Below are positions 21,575 to 32,229 of a stretch of DNA of 64,000 bases, one piece after another. Made by a program: the position numbers and the translations under genes. Below the pieces are notes generated by a model, which searched no databases, was not told the origin of the DNA, and saw only the letters and a program-made list of their open reading frames with translations. This DNA comes from Acanthosepion lycidas (Eukaryota; Mollusca; Cephalopoda; Sepiida; Sepiidae): positions 109,654,005 to 109,718,004 of the forward strand of contig OZ010571.1 of NCBI GenBank assembly GCA_963932145.1, in the 5' to 3' direction. Numbering within the stretch: position 1 is the first letter of the stretch; each line of letters opens with the position of its first letter.

Positions 21575-21910
21575 TATCTTCTATATTTCTGAGATGAGGT
21601 ATTATGTACACTATTTACATTATTCAGACTATTGTCCTCATCTTTGTCACCATATTTATTACAACCCAGTTAAGGCAATGGAGAACTTTCAGAGGGAAAA
21701 TTAACAGACGATAACTTATAACTGACATCCATTAAAACATGGCATGTGGAACTAGAACAGTCTACCCCAGTGAGCAAAATAAAGGGTTCAGTTCAACATT
21801 CCAACCACCTAAAGAAGGCCGGAGCATACAACGGCCGAAACATTGTAATAAATATGGCAACAAAGATGAGGACAATAGTCTGAATAATGTAAATAATATA
21901 CAGAAGTTTC
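21575..21910. mobile_element. Fold-back copy of SINE family C
   Basis: Arms 21606-21665 and 21842-21901 are inverted repeats with about 57 of 60 positions matching (right arm: acaaagatgaggacaatagt). Between them lies the family C body: aactttcagagggaaaatta, gataactta, aaataaagggttcagttcaa, then aaagaaggccggagcataca and acggccgaaacattgta. The last part is a degraded hammerhead-like core. Confidence 0.75.
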
Positions 21911-22019
21911 AGCTTAAAAATCTAATCTTGTTAGAAGCATATTGGTAATAGCTTTTTGGTGACATATTGTAAAAAAGACAAAACATAAACAAACACTTAT
22001 ACTAACATAATTTTTATTA

Positions 22020-22330
22020 ATAAATAGATCCAGAAGTTATCTCAGGACATAGGTGATCATAGCTCTCCACAACTTCCTATCTTGTGGCTCTTACCAGTTT
22101 TTCTCCCTTTGCTAAGTCACCCATTCTGCTATCCATCCACACATACTCATCAAGTAAATGGCTCACTGCTTTCTCTTATCTCTCTTATCCTCAATATGTC
22201 CTGTGAGGGTTAAGTTTTCCAATCCCTCCTTCCTCATTATGTGTCCAAAGAATTTCAGCTGATTCTGAGTATAAATGTTCTTTCTACTGCCATTTTCTTT
22301 AAAAACTCTTATTTTACAGTTTAATATGCG
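22020..22330 (-). pseudogene. LINE ORF2 3' fragment, antisense
   Basis: Shares atggctctccac-type text (here atagctctccac), tcttgtggctcttacc, tttttctccctttgctaag, atgtcctgtgagggttaag and gaatttcagctgattctga with 54590-54905. It is the reverse of the FWRAMI...LKEHGT LINE tail seen in sense at 46440. Confidence 0.65.
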
Positions 22331-22568
22331 CTCATCAACTTTCTATATCCGTCATCAGTCTTTTATTAAATTTGCTACTCTTTTGACTAACATTACTTAC
22401 TGCAGTTTTTATTGGAAATTAATTTCTGTTGTCAATTTCTTCTTACTTGAAATAAAGTTCCCTAATTCGTTTCTTTCACAAAACAGCATAGCATAAGTCA
22501 ACCAATCCAACACACATCTTCTGTTCACTACCACGGTCACACTGCACTATCACCTCCTTAAGCACTTT

Positions 22569-22930
22569 TTATAGATTGACTGACAGGTCAAATTTGCATA
22601 AGTGCAAAAAAGAGTCTTGTGAAAGTATCCAACTCTGAGATCTATCTTTACTTAAATATACAACTCGTAAAGCCGCCATTTTCTTTGGGGGATACTTTAT
22701 ATGCAAGACACGTCCAAATCCGTTTTCTGCCAGGAGGTAACCCATTTTCTCTAGTGTTACAATTTCCATGCTCATATACATCTCTTTAATGATGGAACAC
22801 AAGTTTTCTATTGGATTAATATCTGGAGAGGACCATTCCATTATTTTCATGTCTTCAAACCTTTTTTGGCAACGTGAACAACAGTTAATTTTTCAGAATG
22901 TGAAGGAGCATTTTCTTACATGAATATACA
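22569..22930 (-). pseudogene. Tc1-like transposase fragment
   Basis: On the minus strand, in two frames: NAPSHSEKLTVVHVA, then KIMEWSSPDINPIENLCSII. SPD(I/L)NPIEN with the catalytic Glu is the signature of Tc1-type DD34E transposases, preceded as usual by a QDNAP/NAPSH block carrying the second Asp. The copy is shifted and missing its N-terminal two thirds. I could not place terminal repeats. Confidence 0.75.
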
Positions 22931-23369
22931 CTTTAGAACTTTAGAATAATGCCTCTTGGTGATAAACACTACTGCTAAACATCTTGTCCAAGAACTTACA
23001 ATAATTGTTTTTACCATTACCATCTTTGAAGGAACTTAGGAGCTTATTATCTACAATACTAGGCCAAAATATTACCCCACTTTCCAATTGTCATATTAAC
23101 TATCCCATGAAGAACCCAACCTCTATAAAAGCCATCAGATCTATTCATTGTTTTTCTATATTTATCACTAAAAATTGCTATTGAGAAATATTTTTTCATG
23201 TACTTTTTTACCCAACATTCTCTTTGTTGTGTTTACGTATATGTTGTAGTTTTGTTGCTTTCATGTTTTTAGTCAATGTTCTTAATAATCTGCATATTTT
23301 CTGTTTACATTTTCAGTAATAACATCAAATATATTCTTGATGGTCAATACACTTTTTTTTTTTTTTTTT
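22931..23369. other. AT-rich non-coding stretch
   Basis: T run at 23353-23370. Nothing else recognised. Confidence 0.4.
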
Positions 23370-23370
23370 T

Positions 23371-23460
23371 ACTAATGTTCACCTGATACAAGGCCCAAGG
23401 GACACTCAAGGTAGAGGATTACTAAGTGGAGTTGTATTAGCATAAGAAAGGGCAAGATAA
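23371..23460 (-). pseudogene. LINE 3' scrap, antisense
   Basis: ttcacctgatacaaggccca, then agtagaggatta-type text (aggtagaggattactaag), matches the starts of the antisense copies at 55571 (ttcaccctgtacaaggcc) and 60959. Confidence 0.5.
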
Positions 23461-23504
23461 CAGGAAAGATGGCTAATTCTAGCCTTAAAGAAGTCAAAAT
23501 TTAA

Positions 23505-23650
23505 TAAGCAAATAAAATTTCAGCCAAAGACATTAAGAGTATAGAGATGAAGTAGGCTTTAGAAGGAACCAGATATTCAAACAGAAAATGAAGGATGAAC
23601 CACTAGTCCTGTTCAAATGACCAGAGAGGAGTATGAACTGGATGGTTTTT
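23505..23650 (+). repeat. Interspersed repeat D
   Basis: Shares gaagtaggctttagaaggaa, gatgaaccactagtcctgtt and agaggagtatgaactggatg with 14816-14975. Confidence 0.5.
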
Positions 23651-24527
23651 CTTGTGTAATATACTTTTGTTCTCAAATCTCTTATTGTGACAAACTTAAA
23701 ACATTTTTTTTCATTGTTTTTATCTTGTCAGTGTTTTCAATTTCATTTTTGGTATTTCTATGTGTTCTATTCAACTTTTTGATATCATGTTTTCATAATT
23801 CAGTAACAATATTTTGTTTCTATTATAATATGACTAAAGTCAATCTTTATATATCTAAAATTAAAAATATCAATTTTCCAGTTACATTTATTTCCAATAT
23901 GATGAACAGTCCCTGAGTTTCATAACAAAATCACATACAATCAAATAAGTTATAAAAGCAGATATTATAAGCTGAAATTCATATGGTATATTTATCATAC
24001 AACTATATTCTGAAAGTTTTACAAATGTCAGTTGCTTAATACTAATTTTATTATGAAAACATCGACTTGTATAATAAAGTCTGAAATGGTGGAAACATAT
24101 TGTAAACAAATTGGATGGATTCCTTATTTTCTTTTTAACTGTCAGAAGATTTAAAGAAACATTTTAAATTCAAGTTTAAGGGGATAAGAGATGTTCTTTA
24201 ATTTTCTTGAAGTTGCTTATTGGCAGTAAAAAGTATTTTGTAAAGTGTTCAGAATACAGGAAAGTATAACATTTATTGATTGCATCTTGAAATACTCGCA
24301 CACTTGCACAAAGAGCAAAACATCTTATTTACATTAGAAATTTTAATGTAAAACTACAATGAAGATTCTGTAGCTCAATTTTTTCCCCAGTAATACTTCC
24401 TTAACATCTACTTACACTATTTGTTCACATGTACAAAATTAAATGAGAATGAGACAAGATAGAACATTTTATTTTACCACTTATCAACTGTTTCCAGGTT
24501 ATTTAAAGTCAGAAAATATTTTTAGAT
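23651..24527. other. AT-rich non-coding stretch
   Basis: Nothing recognised. Confidence 0.4.
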
Positions 24528-24840
24528 TGTAAGAATTTTTGGGGAGATAATATTGATTTACTGATACAAGCCATACTATTTTACTATTTTACCCATAGCT
24601 GAGGAGAAAAGGTGGATTCATAGCTTCCCCAAGGGTATTTGCATGTAAGTGAATCTATCTGAAATTGGAATTCAGTTCTCTCATTTCCAATTCCAAGCCA
24701 TTATCCATTGTATTACCTGCACATTCAAGCTTACAGCACCTGGTATTCCCAAGTGGTCACCTATCTAGGTACTGACCAGGCTCACTGTTGCTTAACTTAA
24801 GTGTTCGTACAGGAACTAGTTTCAGTGTGATATGGTCATA
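24528..24840 (-). mobile_element. Composite SINE: 5S rRNA-like head joined to SINE-A body
   Basis: On the minus strand 24840-24729 tracks a 5S rRNA along its length: gaccatatcacactgaaac at the 5' end, aagttaagcaacagt at the A-box position, cctggtcagtacctagat and ggtgaccacttgggaatac over the C box and beyond, and ggtgctgtaagctt at the 3' end. Fused directly to it is the tRNA-like SINE-A body (ggataatggcttggaattgg, cacttacatgcaaataccc). The second copy at 48228-48495 keeps the same junction, so the fusion was mobilised as a unit. Confidence 0.8.
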
Positions 24841-26426
24841 ATTCATAACTGAACAGGAACTTGTTTAAAAGTCAGTACAGTTTATTAAATATTATTTTGA
24901 AAATCTGTTTAATGGTTTATTTATGAGTTCATATAAGTTTAAATCAATTTGAATGATGGCATTCAAATATTAAATCCTTCATCTGAAAAATATACAACTT
25001 TGTGATTTTAATTTTTAACAGCATGCAAATTTTATTTACTGACATTCGGACTAATGCCATCATTGTTATTATTGCAACATTTCAGCTGTTGTACCTTCTG
25101 ATGTTATTCAAATGTCTGTTATTCTAAGTAACTTTCAAGTTGAACTGAACCCTTTATTTAATCTAGACAGATTGTTCTTGTTATGATCTGTTAAGAGATG
25201 TCTCATTTTGTTCTTTTTTAGTACTGGTCAATTAATAGAATCTAATTTTCCACATGCAAACAATGTAGTCATGGGACAATAGTTTCAAGGTTTAAAGCAT
25301 AGGTTCTTGAATTTGGTGGCATAGTAATTCCGAGTTCAATCCCTAGCTAGAATTGTACAGACTCAGGCTCAGTGGAAACAGAGCTTGCAATAACTGGTAA
25401 GAAAATTTTAAAACCATTCCTATATTCCCTCCCTATATAATCAACATGATGTTTTAGTCTGGAACTGTATAAGAAACAATGTGGGAGACAGGGCTTTGTT
25501 GATAACTGCCACTCTAATTTCATCCCCACCCGCCAGGAACAGGTTGATTTGTTTACAATTAAAATATAACAAAGATCTACAACATTGGATTTTGAAAAGA
25601 GAAGGTATATTGCTCATCATGTATCAAATTTTTTATTTCTACCTGTATCCTACAACTGAATAAGTATATTTGGTAGGTTGCTGACAAATTATTGCTATAA
25701 TTTCTCTTCCTTATTTTGTTACATTTCATTGGTTATCGATTGCTGATAATGGTATAAAAAAAAATATGAAAATTCAAAACACACAGTGCTATTATGTATT
25801 AACAATGGGAAATGGTAATATTGAGTCGACAGTGAAATTTACAATAGCATCGAGTCTATATATTTGTTTGAAATATTTGTACAGAGTTAGGTTTGTTTAT
25901 AATGTACTTGAGTGATAATGATGTTTTTTTTTTATTGAAATTCAATAGCATTTGTATGTATAATGATATGACAGATGCTCCAAAAGTAATAATTCCAGTT
26001 CATTTTTTTGGAAACTAACATAGAAATGAGGATCAAAAATATTACCGTTGGGCAGAGCAGGTTTTCAGCTATAAAATATTTTTTCTGTAAAGTTATCGCT
26101 GTCTGCTTTGAATTTGAGGAATGAACAAGAGTCTCCCCCACCTCTGGGCAATATGATACACTATTTTTACTGAAACATATTACTTAACTGTGATCACATT
26201 CACTGTTTAGTCTGTATAAATACTTGGAAAACATTCATGAATGTCAATTGGAGAAATTTTTTTCTCAGTTGCTATCTAAATAGTTAAAAATAAAAAAGAG
26301 AAATTATGAATTATTTGAAGGAAGGGCTCAATCTCTGCTGTCATACCATTTTCCTGAAACATCATGTGTAATTCTAATAAAACAAGAGGCATTAATTTTG
26401 GAGCAACTATGGTAGGTTAAATTTAG
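24841..26426. other. AT-rich non-coding stretch
   Basis: No gene recognised. At about 25060-25160 the string gcaacatttcagctgttgta with aactgaaccctttatttaa is a decayed antisense scrap of SINE family C. Confidence 0.4.
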
Positions 26427-26441
26427 TAATGTGGTAGGTTT

Positions 26442-26729
26442 TTGTTTTGTTTCATGCCATATCAACCTCAGTGAGTTATTTAATGCCGAAAAGATTTTTA
26501 TTGCTGGTAATACATTTTTATTTTCAAGAAATATATTGCTGGTATTAAAATCTATTTTTACACTTTCATAGTATTTTGACCCCAGTTTAAGGGTTAACTA
26601 TTTGCCCATAGCTGGCACCCTAACAGGTGCTATCACCCCAGGTCAGGATGTACCTGGGAACACCATCAATTAAGAGGTGGTTCCATGCTCCGCAAAACCT
26701 CCTGATTTAGTTTGTCATACCCAGGATGG
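26442..26729 (-). mobile_element. SINE-like element D with (CAAA)n-type tail
   Basis: Flanked by a 15-bp imperfect target duplication (TAATGTGGTAGGTTT at 26427-26441, TAATGGGGTAAGTTT at 26730-26744). On the minus strand it starts at catcctgggtatgacaaact and ends in gatatggcatgaaacaaaac, a short A-rich tail typical of retroposition. Core strings ccagctatgggcaaatagtt and aaactggggtcaaaat are shared with 59840-60157. The copy at 49277-49921 is the one expanded into minisatellites. I see no clear pol III boxes. Confidence 0.75.
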
Positions 26730-27000
26730 TAATGGGGTAAGTTTAATATAGTTATAAAGCAAGAAATAAACAAAAGTTTTTTTGGGTTTTTTGTAAGTGG
26801 GGTTAATAATTATTAATAACAGTGTGTTTTCCTGTAGGTATAATTGTGCAAGTAACTTTGATATCTTTTTAGTAGAATTATTAATTTTACCACTTTGTTT
26901 TTTGTTTTTTTTTTTTATAAAGACATGGATAGGCTCTGAGAATAGGTTAAAAATAGGTTATATTTGTTCAGAAAATACATTTTCTAAGTTTATAATGGTG

Positions 27001-27290
27001 TGAGTAATGGATAGTGGCTCAGATTGAATAATTGGAGAGCCAAATTCAAATTCCAGTCAAATCCATTACATTCACTTATGTGCTAATACCCTTGGGAAAG
27101 GGTATGAATCCTCTTCTTCCCCCAGCTATGGGTAAATAGCAGGAAAGACCAGGTTCCTTAGAGGGCAACTAGTCTACTGCAGAAATAAATGGCAACTTAC
27201 TGCGGGGAAATAAATCTGCCTCATCAGTCATGTATCTTTTGATACATGATCACCTAAGCATGTATCCCACATAGCACATAACTGACTGAA
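27001..27290 (+). mobile_element. SINE family A
   Basis: tgagtaatggatagtggctc, attggagagccaaattcaaa, tccattacattcacttatgt, gctaatacccttgggaaag, cagctatgggtaaatagcag and ctagtctactgcagaaata form the most complete plain copy. Others are at 29225-29455, 57715-57815 and 9338-9412. The family is tRNA-like at its 5' side and also serves as the body of the 5S-headed composite. Confidence 0.65.
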
Positions 27291-27758
27291 TCAAATACAC
27301 CTTGCAGTTTGAATGTTCTCTCCATATTCCTACAACCAAACAAAAATGTGTTATTCTTCATGTCAACTTTGATAAGTGGATCATTGTAGCTTACCCTTTT
27401 ATGGCATGATGTACAAGACGGTTTTTAAATAAAATGTTTTGGGAAGAAAACAGATAAATACAGCAGTTCTCATCTATCCTCTTTAGGGAAAGATAAAAAG
27501 TTTAAATGTTTTTCAGTAATATCAAAAATAAACAAGAATGATAATATTGATCTGAAAAAAATTCTAATTGTTTGAATAAAACCTAAGGCAAAAGAAAAAA
27601 TAAAGAACCCACCATGAAATAAATAAAAGCAACAACAAATAAATAAAACACTCCCTCTTTTCTGTTCAACCCCATCACAAACAAAAACGAACACATAACA
27701 ACAATAAAAAAAAAATATAACAAAACCATAACATCAAAAGCACAGCGTCATATGTTAC
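27291..27758. other. AT-rich stretch next to the host exon
   Basis: If the exon model is right, 27758 and below is the first intron downstream of the start-codon exon on the minus strand. No branch point or further exon is seen. Confidence 0.45.
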
Positions 27759-28112
27759 CTGAAAATACTTTTTTCGGTACCTGCATAGCATCTTTCTTCA
27801 TTGAACAAGTCACTATCTGTGTCATGCGACTGCGTCTCGGTGAGACTCTGGCGGGACAGGTTGAGGCTTCGTCGAGAGAAGCTTGAGGGACGGCTTAAGT
27901 TGCCATTTTGGCGGCTGATGAGGGCAGAGATTCGCGACCCCGTCTCGCTTTTGTTCGGCTCACCGTCTTTTTTTTGAAGCACTGCTTCCAAGAGTTCTCG
28001 ATTACGATATTGGTGATGGTGACTTGAGATGTCAGAGGCACGGCCAACCACATGGAGGTCCTGCATCTTCATGCTTTGGATGGCTCCCAGCCATCAGGAT
28101 TTTTCAATAAAG
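27759..28112 (-). CDS. Candidate first coding exon of a host gene, Ser/Arg-rich N-terminus
   Basis: The ATG at 28072 (A at -3 and +4) opens 104 complete codons plus two bases, ending at TTTTCAG|GTAACA, a consensus donor (last exon base 27759). The apparent stop TAA at 27755-27757 lies inside that donor. Upstream, an in-frame TGA (28096-28094) and a TTTTTACAG acceptor (exon from 28112) indicate about 40 bases of 5' UTR in this exon, after a separate non-coding exon. The peptide is hydrophilic, with no membrane segment: HHH at 18-20, a helix-prone RNRELLEAVLQKK at 23-35, a Ser/Arg stretch with RxxS kinase-like sites at 46-77 (RRSLNLSRQSL), and an acidic end (83-93). G+C content and CpG use (gcttcgtcga, gcgaccccgtctcg) are far above the surroundings. 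It reads like a cytosolic tail, but I do not recognise the protein. Confidence 0.72.
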
Positions 28113-28340
28113 CTGTAAAAAGTCAGAAGGAAGAAGGGAAAAAGAAAAGATTTTAGTATTAGGAAAAAAGTTATATGATAAAGGGATAAAATATTTTCCC
28201 TTCCTTCAATAAAATTTGAGGTAAAATACAAAATTAAGGGAGAGTTTAATTATATACATTTATATATTCTAAAAATCCTACTTTATCAAGATCATATTTT
28301 CACTTACTTTGCTTTGTATTTTTTTTTTTAAATCATTATT
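28113..28340. other. AT-rich stretch, probable intron upstream of the exon
   Basis: Would be the 5' UTR intron on the minus strand. Nothing else recognised. Confidence 0.4.
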
Positions 28341-28360
28341 ACCCCAAGCAAAGCAGTGAA

Positions 28361-29150
28361 GCCCCTACTACGAAAGGGGTTACAGGGTGTGGAAGAATTA
28401 AGAAACAGAAACTGTTATGTACTGTACCTATGAACACTAATAGGTATGTCCCAATCCTCATAAATACATTGAGAACTATTGTCAGTGGGGGTAATATGCT
28501 GTCTAAGTAGTCCACCACTAGCAGTGGTTTACCTATTTCATGGCGATGGCGAGTATTGTATTTTGTTGATGTTATAAAGATTACCGCCGTTTTGGTTATT
28601 CCTCATTCAGTAACCCTTTCTATGTTACAACATTTTGGCAACGAGGATGAGATATCGCATTCGTGAACATTTACCTGAGTTCTGTTCTGTTGAAACCTTT
28701 GTTTGCCAAACATTGTACTGGTGAACGTTTACTTGAGTTCAGTAAAACTCACATAAAAATTCAACAAGGCGACATTGGCAAAGGAAGATCAAGAGATTAC
28801 CAAAGCTTCAAAGCATTTTTAGTGATGAGGATTTGGTGTTGATAGGTATGGTATATAACAGAAACATTAATTATAGCAGAGAGAGAAAAGAGGACGGTAG
28901 ATAGCAATTGACATTGCATTTAAATTTTTTTCAGATTATAGTTGGCTGGAAAGTATGGAGCTGGAAGGGAGATCCAAAAATGAGAAGTGAAAGAAAAAAA
29001 AAAGAATTGCATAAAATGAAAAAGAAACTTTAGCATATAATTTATGGCGACATCTAGTTAGCTCAACTGTAAATTGATGAGATCTCAGAGCACCAATCTA
29101 GTACGGCGTTTAAATTTATAGAGTCTTGGTACCATAGAGAGGAGCTCATT
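28361..29150 (-). pseudogene. LINE 3' fragment, antisense, split by an insertion
   Basis: 28361-28412 (gaaaggggttacagggtgtg, then gaagaattaagaaacagaaac) continues at 28861 (gaaacattaattatagcaga, then gatagcaattgacattgca). The copy at 47640-47745 has the same text without a break (gaacaggaacagaaacatta). The LINE is the jockey/CR1-type family of 62330-63045. Decayed. Confidence 0.7.
28413..28860 (+). mobile_element. LTR-type insertion with 5-bp target duplication
   Basis: Starts TGTTATGTAC, ends GTATATAACA, so the outermost six bases (TGTTAT/ATAACA) are inverted. It is flanked by GAAAC on both sides (28408-28412 and 28861-28865). Inside, ttacaacattttggcaacga, then ggatgag resembles the end of an LTR plus the TGGC(A/G)ACGAGGAT primer-binding region of Gypsy-type elements. 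The 448 bp may be an element with most of its interior and 3' LTR deleted, or a long solo LTR. Confidence 0.65.
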
Positions 29151-29224
29151 TATAAAACATGAAAAACGTTTTGTATTGTTTAAGAACAATATTTTTTTCA
29201 TTGGATGTGCATTTGATGTGATAA

Positions 29225-29455
29225 ATGAGAAATTGCAGAGCCGAGTTTGAATTCCATTCGAGAGTGTTACATTCATTTATGCATAAATATCATTGAGAAA
29301 GTTATGATTCCATCTCTTTTTCCCCATCTATGAGTTAAATAGCAGGATAGATGGGGTACTATAACTAGTCTACCATAGAAAGTAGTGGTAGCCAACTGCA
29401 GAAATTTTTCTACCAAGTTAATCATAAAAAAAATAAAAATAAAAAAAATGTGATC
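29225..29455 (+). mobile_element. SINE family A
   Basis: gccgagtttgaattccattc, gtgttacattcatttatgca, cccatctatgagttaaatag and ctagtctaccatagaaagta match 27001-27290. Ends in an A-rich stretch. Confidence 0.6.
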
Positions 29456-29469
29456 ACCCAAACATACAT

Positions 29470-29750
29470 TGCTAAAGGAGGAAAGGTACACTGGAATAGC
29501 AAAAGGTGCCTTCCAGAAGCTAAGCAAAGTATTAGGAAACAAAACTTTAGTTAGAATCAAAGAAACAAATACTGAACTGTTATGTAAAATTGGTTCTCTT
29601 ATATGGCAGTGAATGCTGGACAATCTCCTCACAGAAGAGACTTGGGCATCAGAAATTAAGTCCTGCAGAAAGATGTTGAAAATGCCATGGAATGAACATG
29701 TGAGTAATGAGGAAGTTTTAGGAAAAATGAAAACAACTAATACTGGAAAT
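29470..29750 (+). pseudogene. LINE reverse transcriptase fragment
   Basis: Reading frames in succession give IAKGAFQKLSKVLGNK, ELL, KLVLLYGSECWTISSQ and a decayed tail. LLYGSECW(T) is the conserved block just after the RT palm in one LINE group; 46255-46520 has LYGSEYWTIISQ. Confidence 0.65.
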
Positions 29751-30536
29751 TCAGATTAAAATTTGTTTTTGTCATATTGATTTGGCAGTAATGCTAAACA
29801 TTTATTAATTCTAACATTATGTAACATTATGTATGTATTACTGTCCTTCTGCCATGTGTTATCTTTACAAGTCTTACATAAGACCAAAAATGGAATATTG
29901 CTGTCATATCTGAGCTGCTCAATCCTCCGTTTCTAGCCTTGACAGAATTCCAAATTGTTTATGCAGTCTGTCGTGTAGAGGATGATATTTTCTACTCTGT
30001 AGCCTATTTTTCACATGTGTAACATTGCAAGCCTAACACTATCGCTATTTCCATGGCAAAAGTTCAGATGTTAATCCTACCAGTTCAGACTAGGACCCAC
30101 CATACTATATTAACAACATTGAATCATATTCCATTGGTAAGGAGGAAGTTCCGCTCAGACAGCTTTTTCCAAAGAACTGCAACTTTGTGAAAGTAGGCTA
30201 CATGAATGCTTCCCTAAACACAACGATCTTAACCACTTCAAGTCAAGGGTCAATTATCTACATTCTCCTTATAATATTCACTTCCTTCAGAACTTTATAT
30301 TTATACCACCCACCTCATTCACTAACACTATCAGAAGTGGCTCTCGAGCCTCGAATTTGGTGTACTTTATTTTTTTTAAAATTCAAAGGTTTTTCAAGAT
30401 ATTTACTAAGCTTACTTTTGCACATGCACGTACTATTATATAATCCAGCTCAGGGATTCTCAGCTGCTGTGTCACAGTACACTACTGTGTTGTGCTATCC
30501 TCTTAAGTGTGCAGTGAAATAGTGTCATGGCAAACA
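29751..30536. other. AT-rich non-coding stretch
   Basis: 29850-30130 has jockey/CR1-like text in broken plus frames (cttacataagaccaaaaatg, gaatattgctgtcatatc; compare IRP-MEYCCH), so part of this is probably another LINE scrap. Nothing intact. Confidence 0.45.
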
Positions 30537-30538
30537 TA

Positions 30539-31112
30539 CCAGGTGCAACAGCAAAATTGTCTAATTATTAGATTAAGCTTTGAACCATTGCATCTTAGAA
30601 ATGATTAAAGATATCTTACTGGAATTCTCTGAGGTTTTTATAACACTACTGGACTCTACTTTGAGCAATAAGAATGCTCTAAGTTGAAATGATGACTCCT
30701 CTTGCTGTTGTAACCTACTGATCCAGTTCTTCCTTCTATTGCTCTATTTTTTTTTTCAAACTTATTCACCATTCCCTTGAATGGACTTTGAAGATGGAAG
30801 CCAGACTATGAATGTTGGTACCATTACTTGAAGGCCTGAATGATATTTTCCTCTCACCATTTCTCAGTTGGGAAGATATAGTGGGGCTGACACAAAATTA
30901 TTTTAACTTGTTCTCTTTCTAGCTGAATAACTCAAAGGGTTTGTCAGTGATTCTTATGACAAATGGTGTCAAGATGACAAAACGTCTTATCTGAAAACCT
31001 GGAAAGCATAAATTCAATTAGTATAGTGGTTTTTTAGATATTAAACATTTTGTGGAAGTGACAATTATCTCATTCTGTTACACGGTTTGGACAATTTTGC
31101 TGTTACACCTGG
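30539..31112. mobile_element. Non-autonomous TIR element, 574 bp
   Basis: Left end CCAGGTGCAACAGCAAAATT, continuing GTC. The right end is the inverse, CCAGGTGTAACAGCAAAATT, GTC: 22 of 23 positions match. TA lies just outside both ends (30537-30538 and 31113-31114). The TA duplication indicates the Tc1/mariner superfamily or a similar TA-targeting one. No transposase is encoded. Confidence 0.85.
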
Positions 31113-31114
31113 TA

Positions 31115-32229
31115 TATATACATGCGTGCGTGTGGAAGTAGTAATGGTACAGCATTAGCATTTAAATAAATGAATAATTATTAAACTTTTTATTCCATAT
31201 TTGCTAAAAAGGCCTTATCAGTTTTATTGCAGTTTTCTACTTCTTATTTATGTAAATTGGGCTTCTCTACCCTAAATAACTTCAAAAATAAGAATCAAGA
31301 AAGACTACTCTCAACTGAAGAAGAAATGAGGATCTGATTATCGTACATTCGACCAAACATTGAAGAAATCATGAAAAAAAACAAAAAAAACACCAAGCAC
31401 AGGTTTCACACTAAATAAGCTGCACAAATAGCTTGAATAGAAACATTGAAATAAAATATGTTCATATTTGTGTGTGTATTTTTAAAAAATACATGGGTTT
31501 TATTTTATAACATTTAAATGTATACCCTTTAAAAATTTTGTTAAGAATTCTGTGATATTTTCATTTGCTTCAAAGCATATTAAGAAACACTGGTCTAGCT
31601 CAACTAACTAACTTATCATTACTCTCTACATCATTTGCCTAATCAGTATCTTTTTAAACAAAACTGGAAGACAGCTAGGGAAAAAAAAAATCAACTTACT
31701 AAATCGTATTAGTAATAGTCTACTAAAAAATCTAGTATCCCATAATCAATATCTTTTCTTATTTCATATTTATTACGTTATTGATTTGTTAAAATTCTTA
31801 GAAATTCTGTCATCTTTTAAAAAATGGTTTTTCATAAGTGACAGTTATTAAGATCAATTTAGACTATTTTTTTTCACAAGAACAGCAGGAACAAAATCAC
31901 AAAGTAAGACTCAATGGACTTAAAGTTTATTATTTTGAAGATACAGCGAATTTAAATATTTTAAAAGAGGGCAAAATTTCATAACTGCAATAAAAAATGG
32001 ACACGGTAAAATTAAACAAGAAAGAATAAAAGATAAAAAGTTTATTTATCGTAAAGAGATAAGTCAAAAAACAAAAAAGTGTTTAGAAAAAAATTAACAA
32101 AAAGTTTTTTTTTTTTTAATTCTTTATGGTAACTATAAAAATTTTGTTATTCTTGTTTGATTTTAATATATCTTTTTATTACACTGAATTTATTATAATA
32201 TTTGAATTTTTATGTCTATCATTTGTTAA
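31115..32229. other. AT-rich non-coding stretch
   Basis: A-rich runs; nothing recognised. Confidence 0.4.

Noticed and set aside
24729-24840. A functional 5S rRNA gene
   Set aside because: Many substitutions in the internal control region, direct fusion to a SINE body and a second fused copy at 48.4 kb point to a SINE head.
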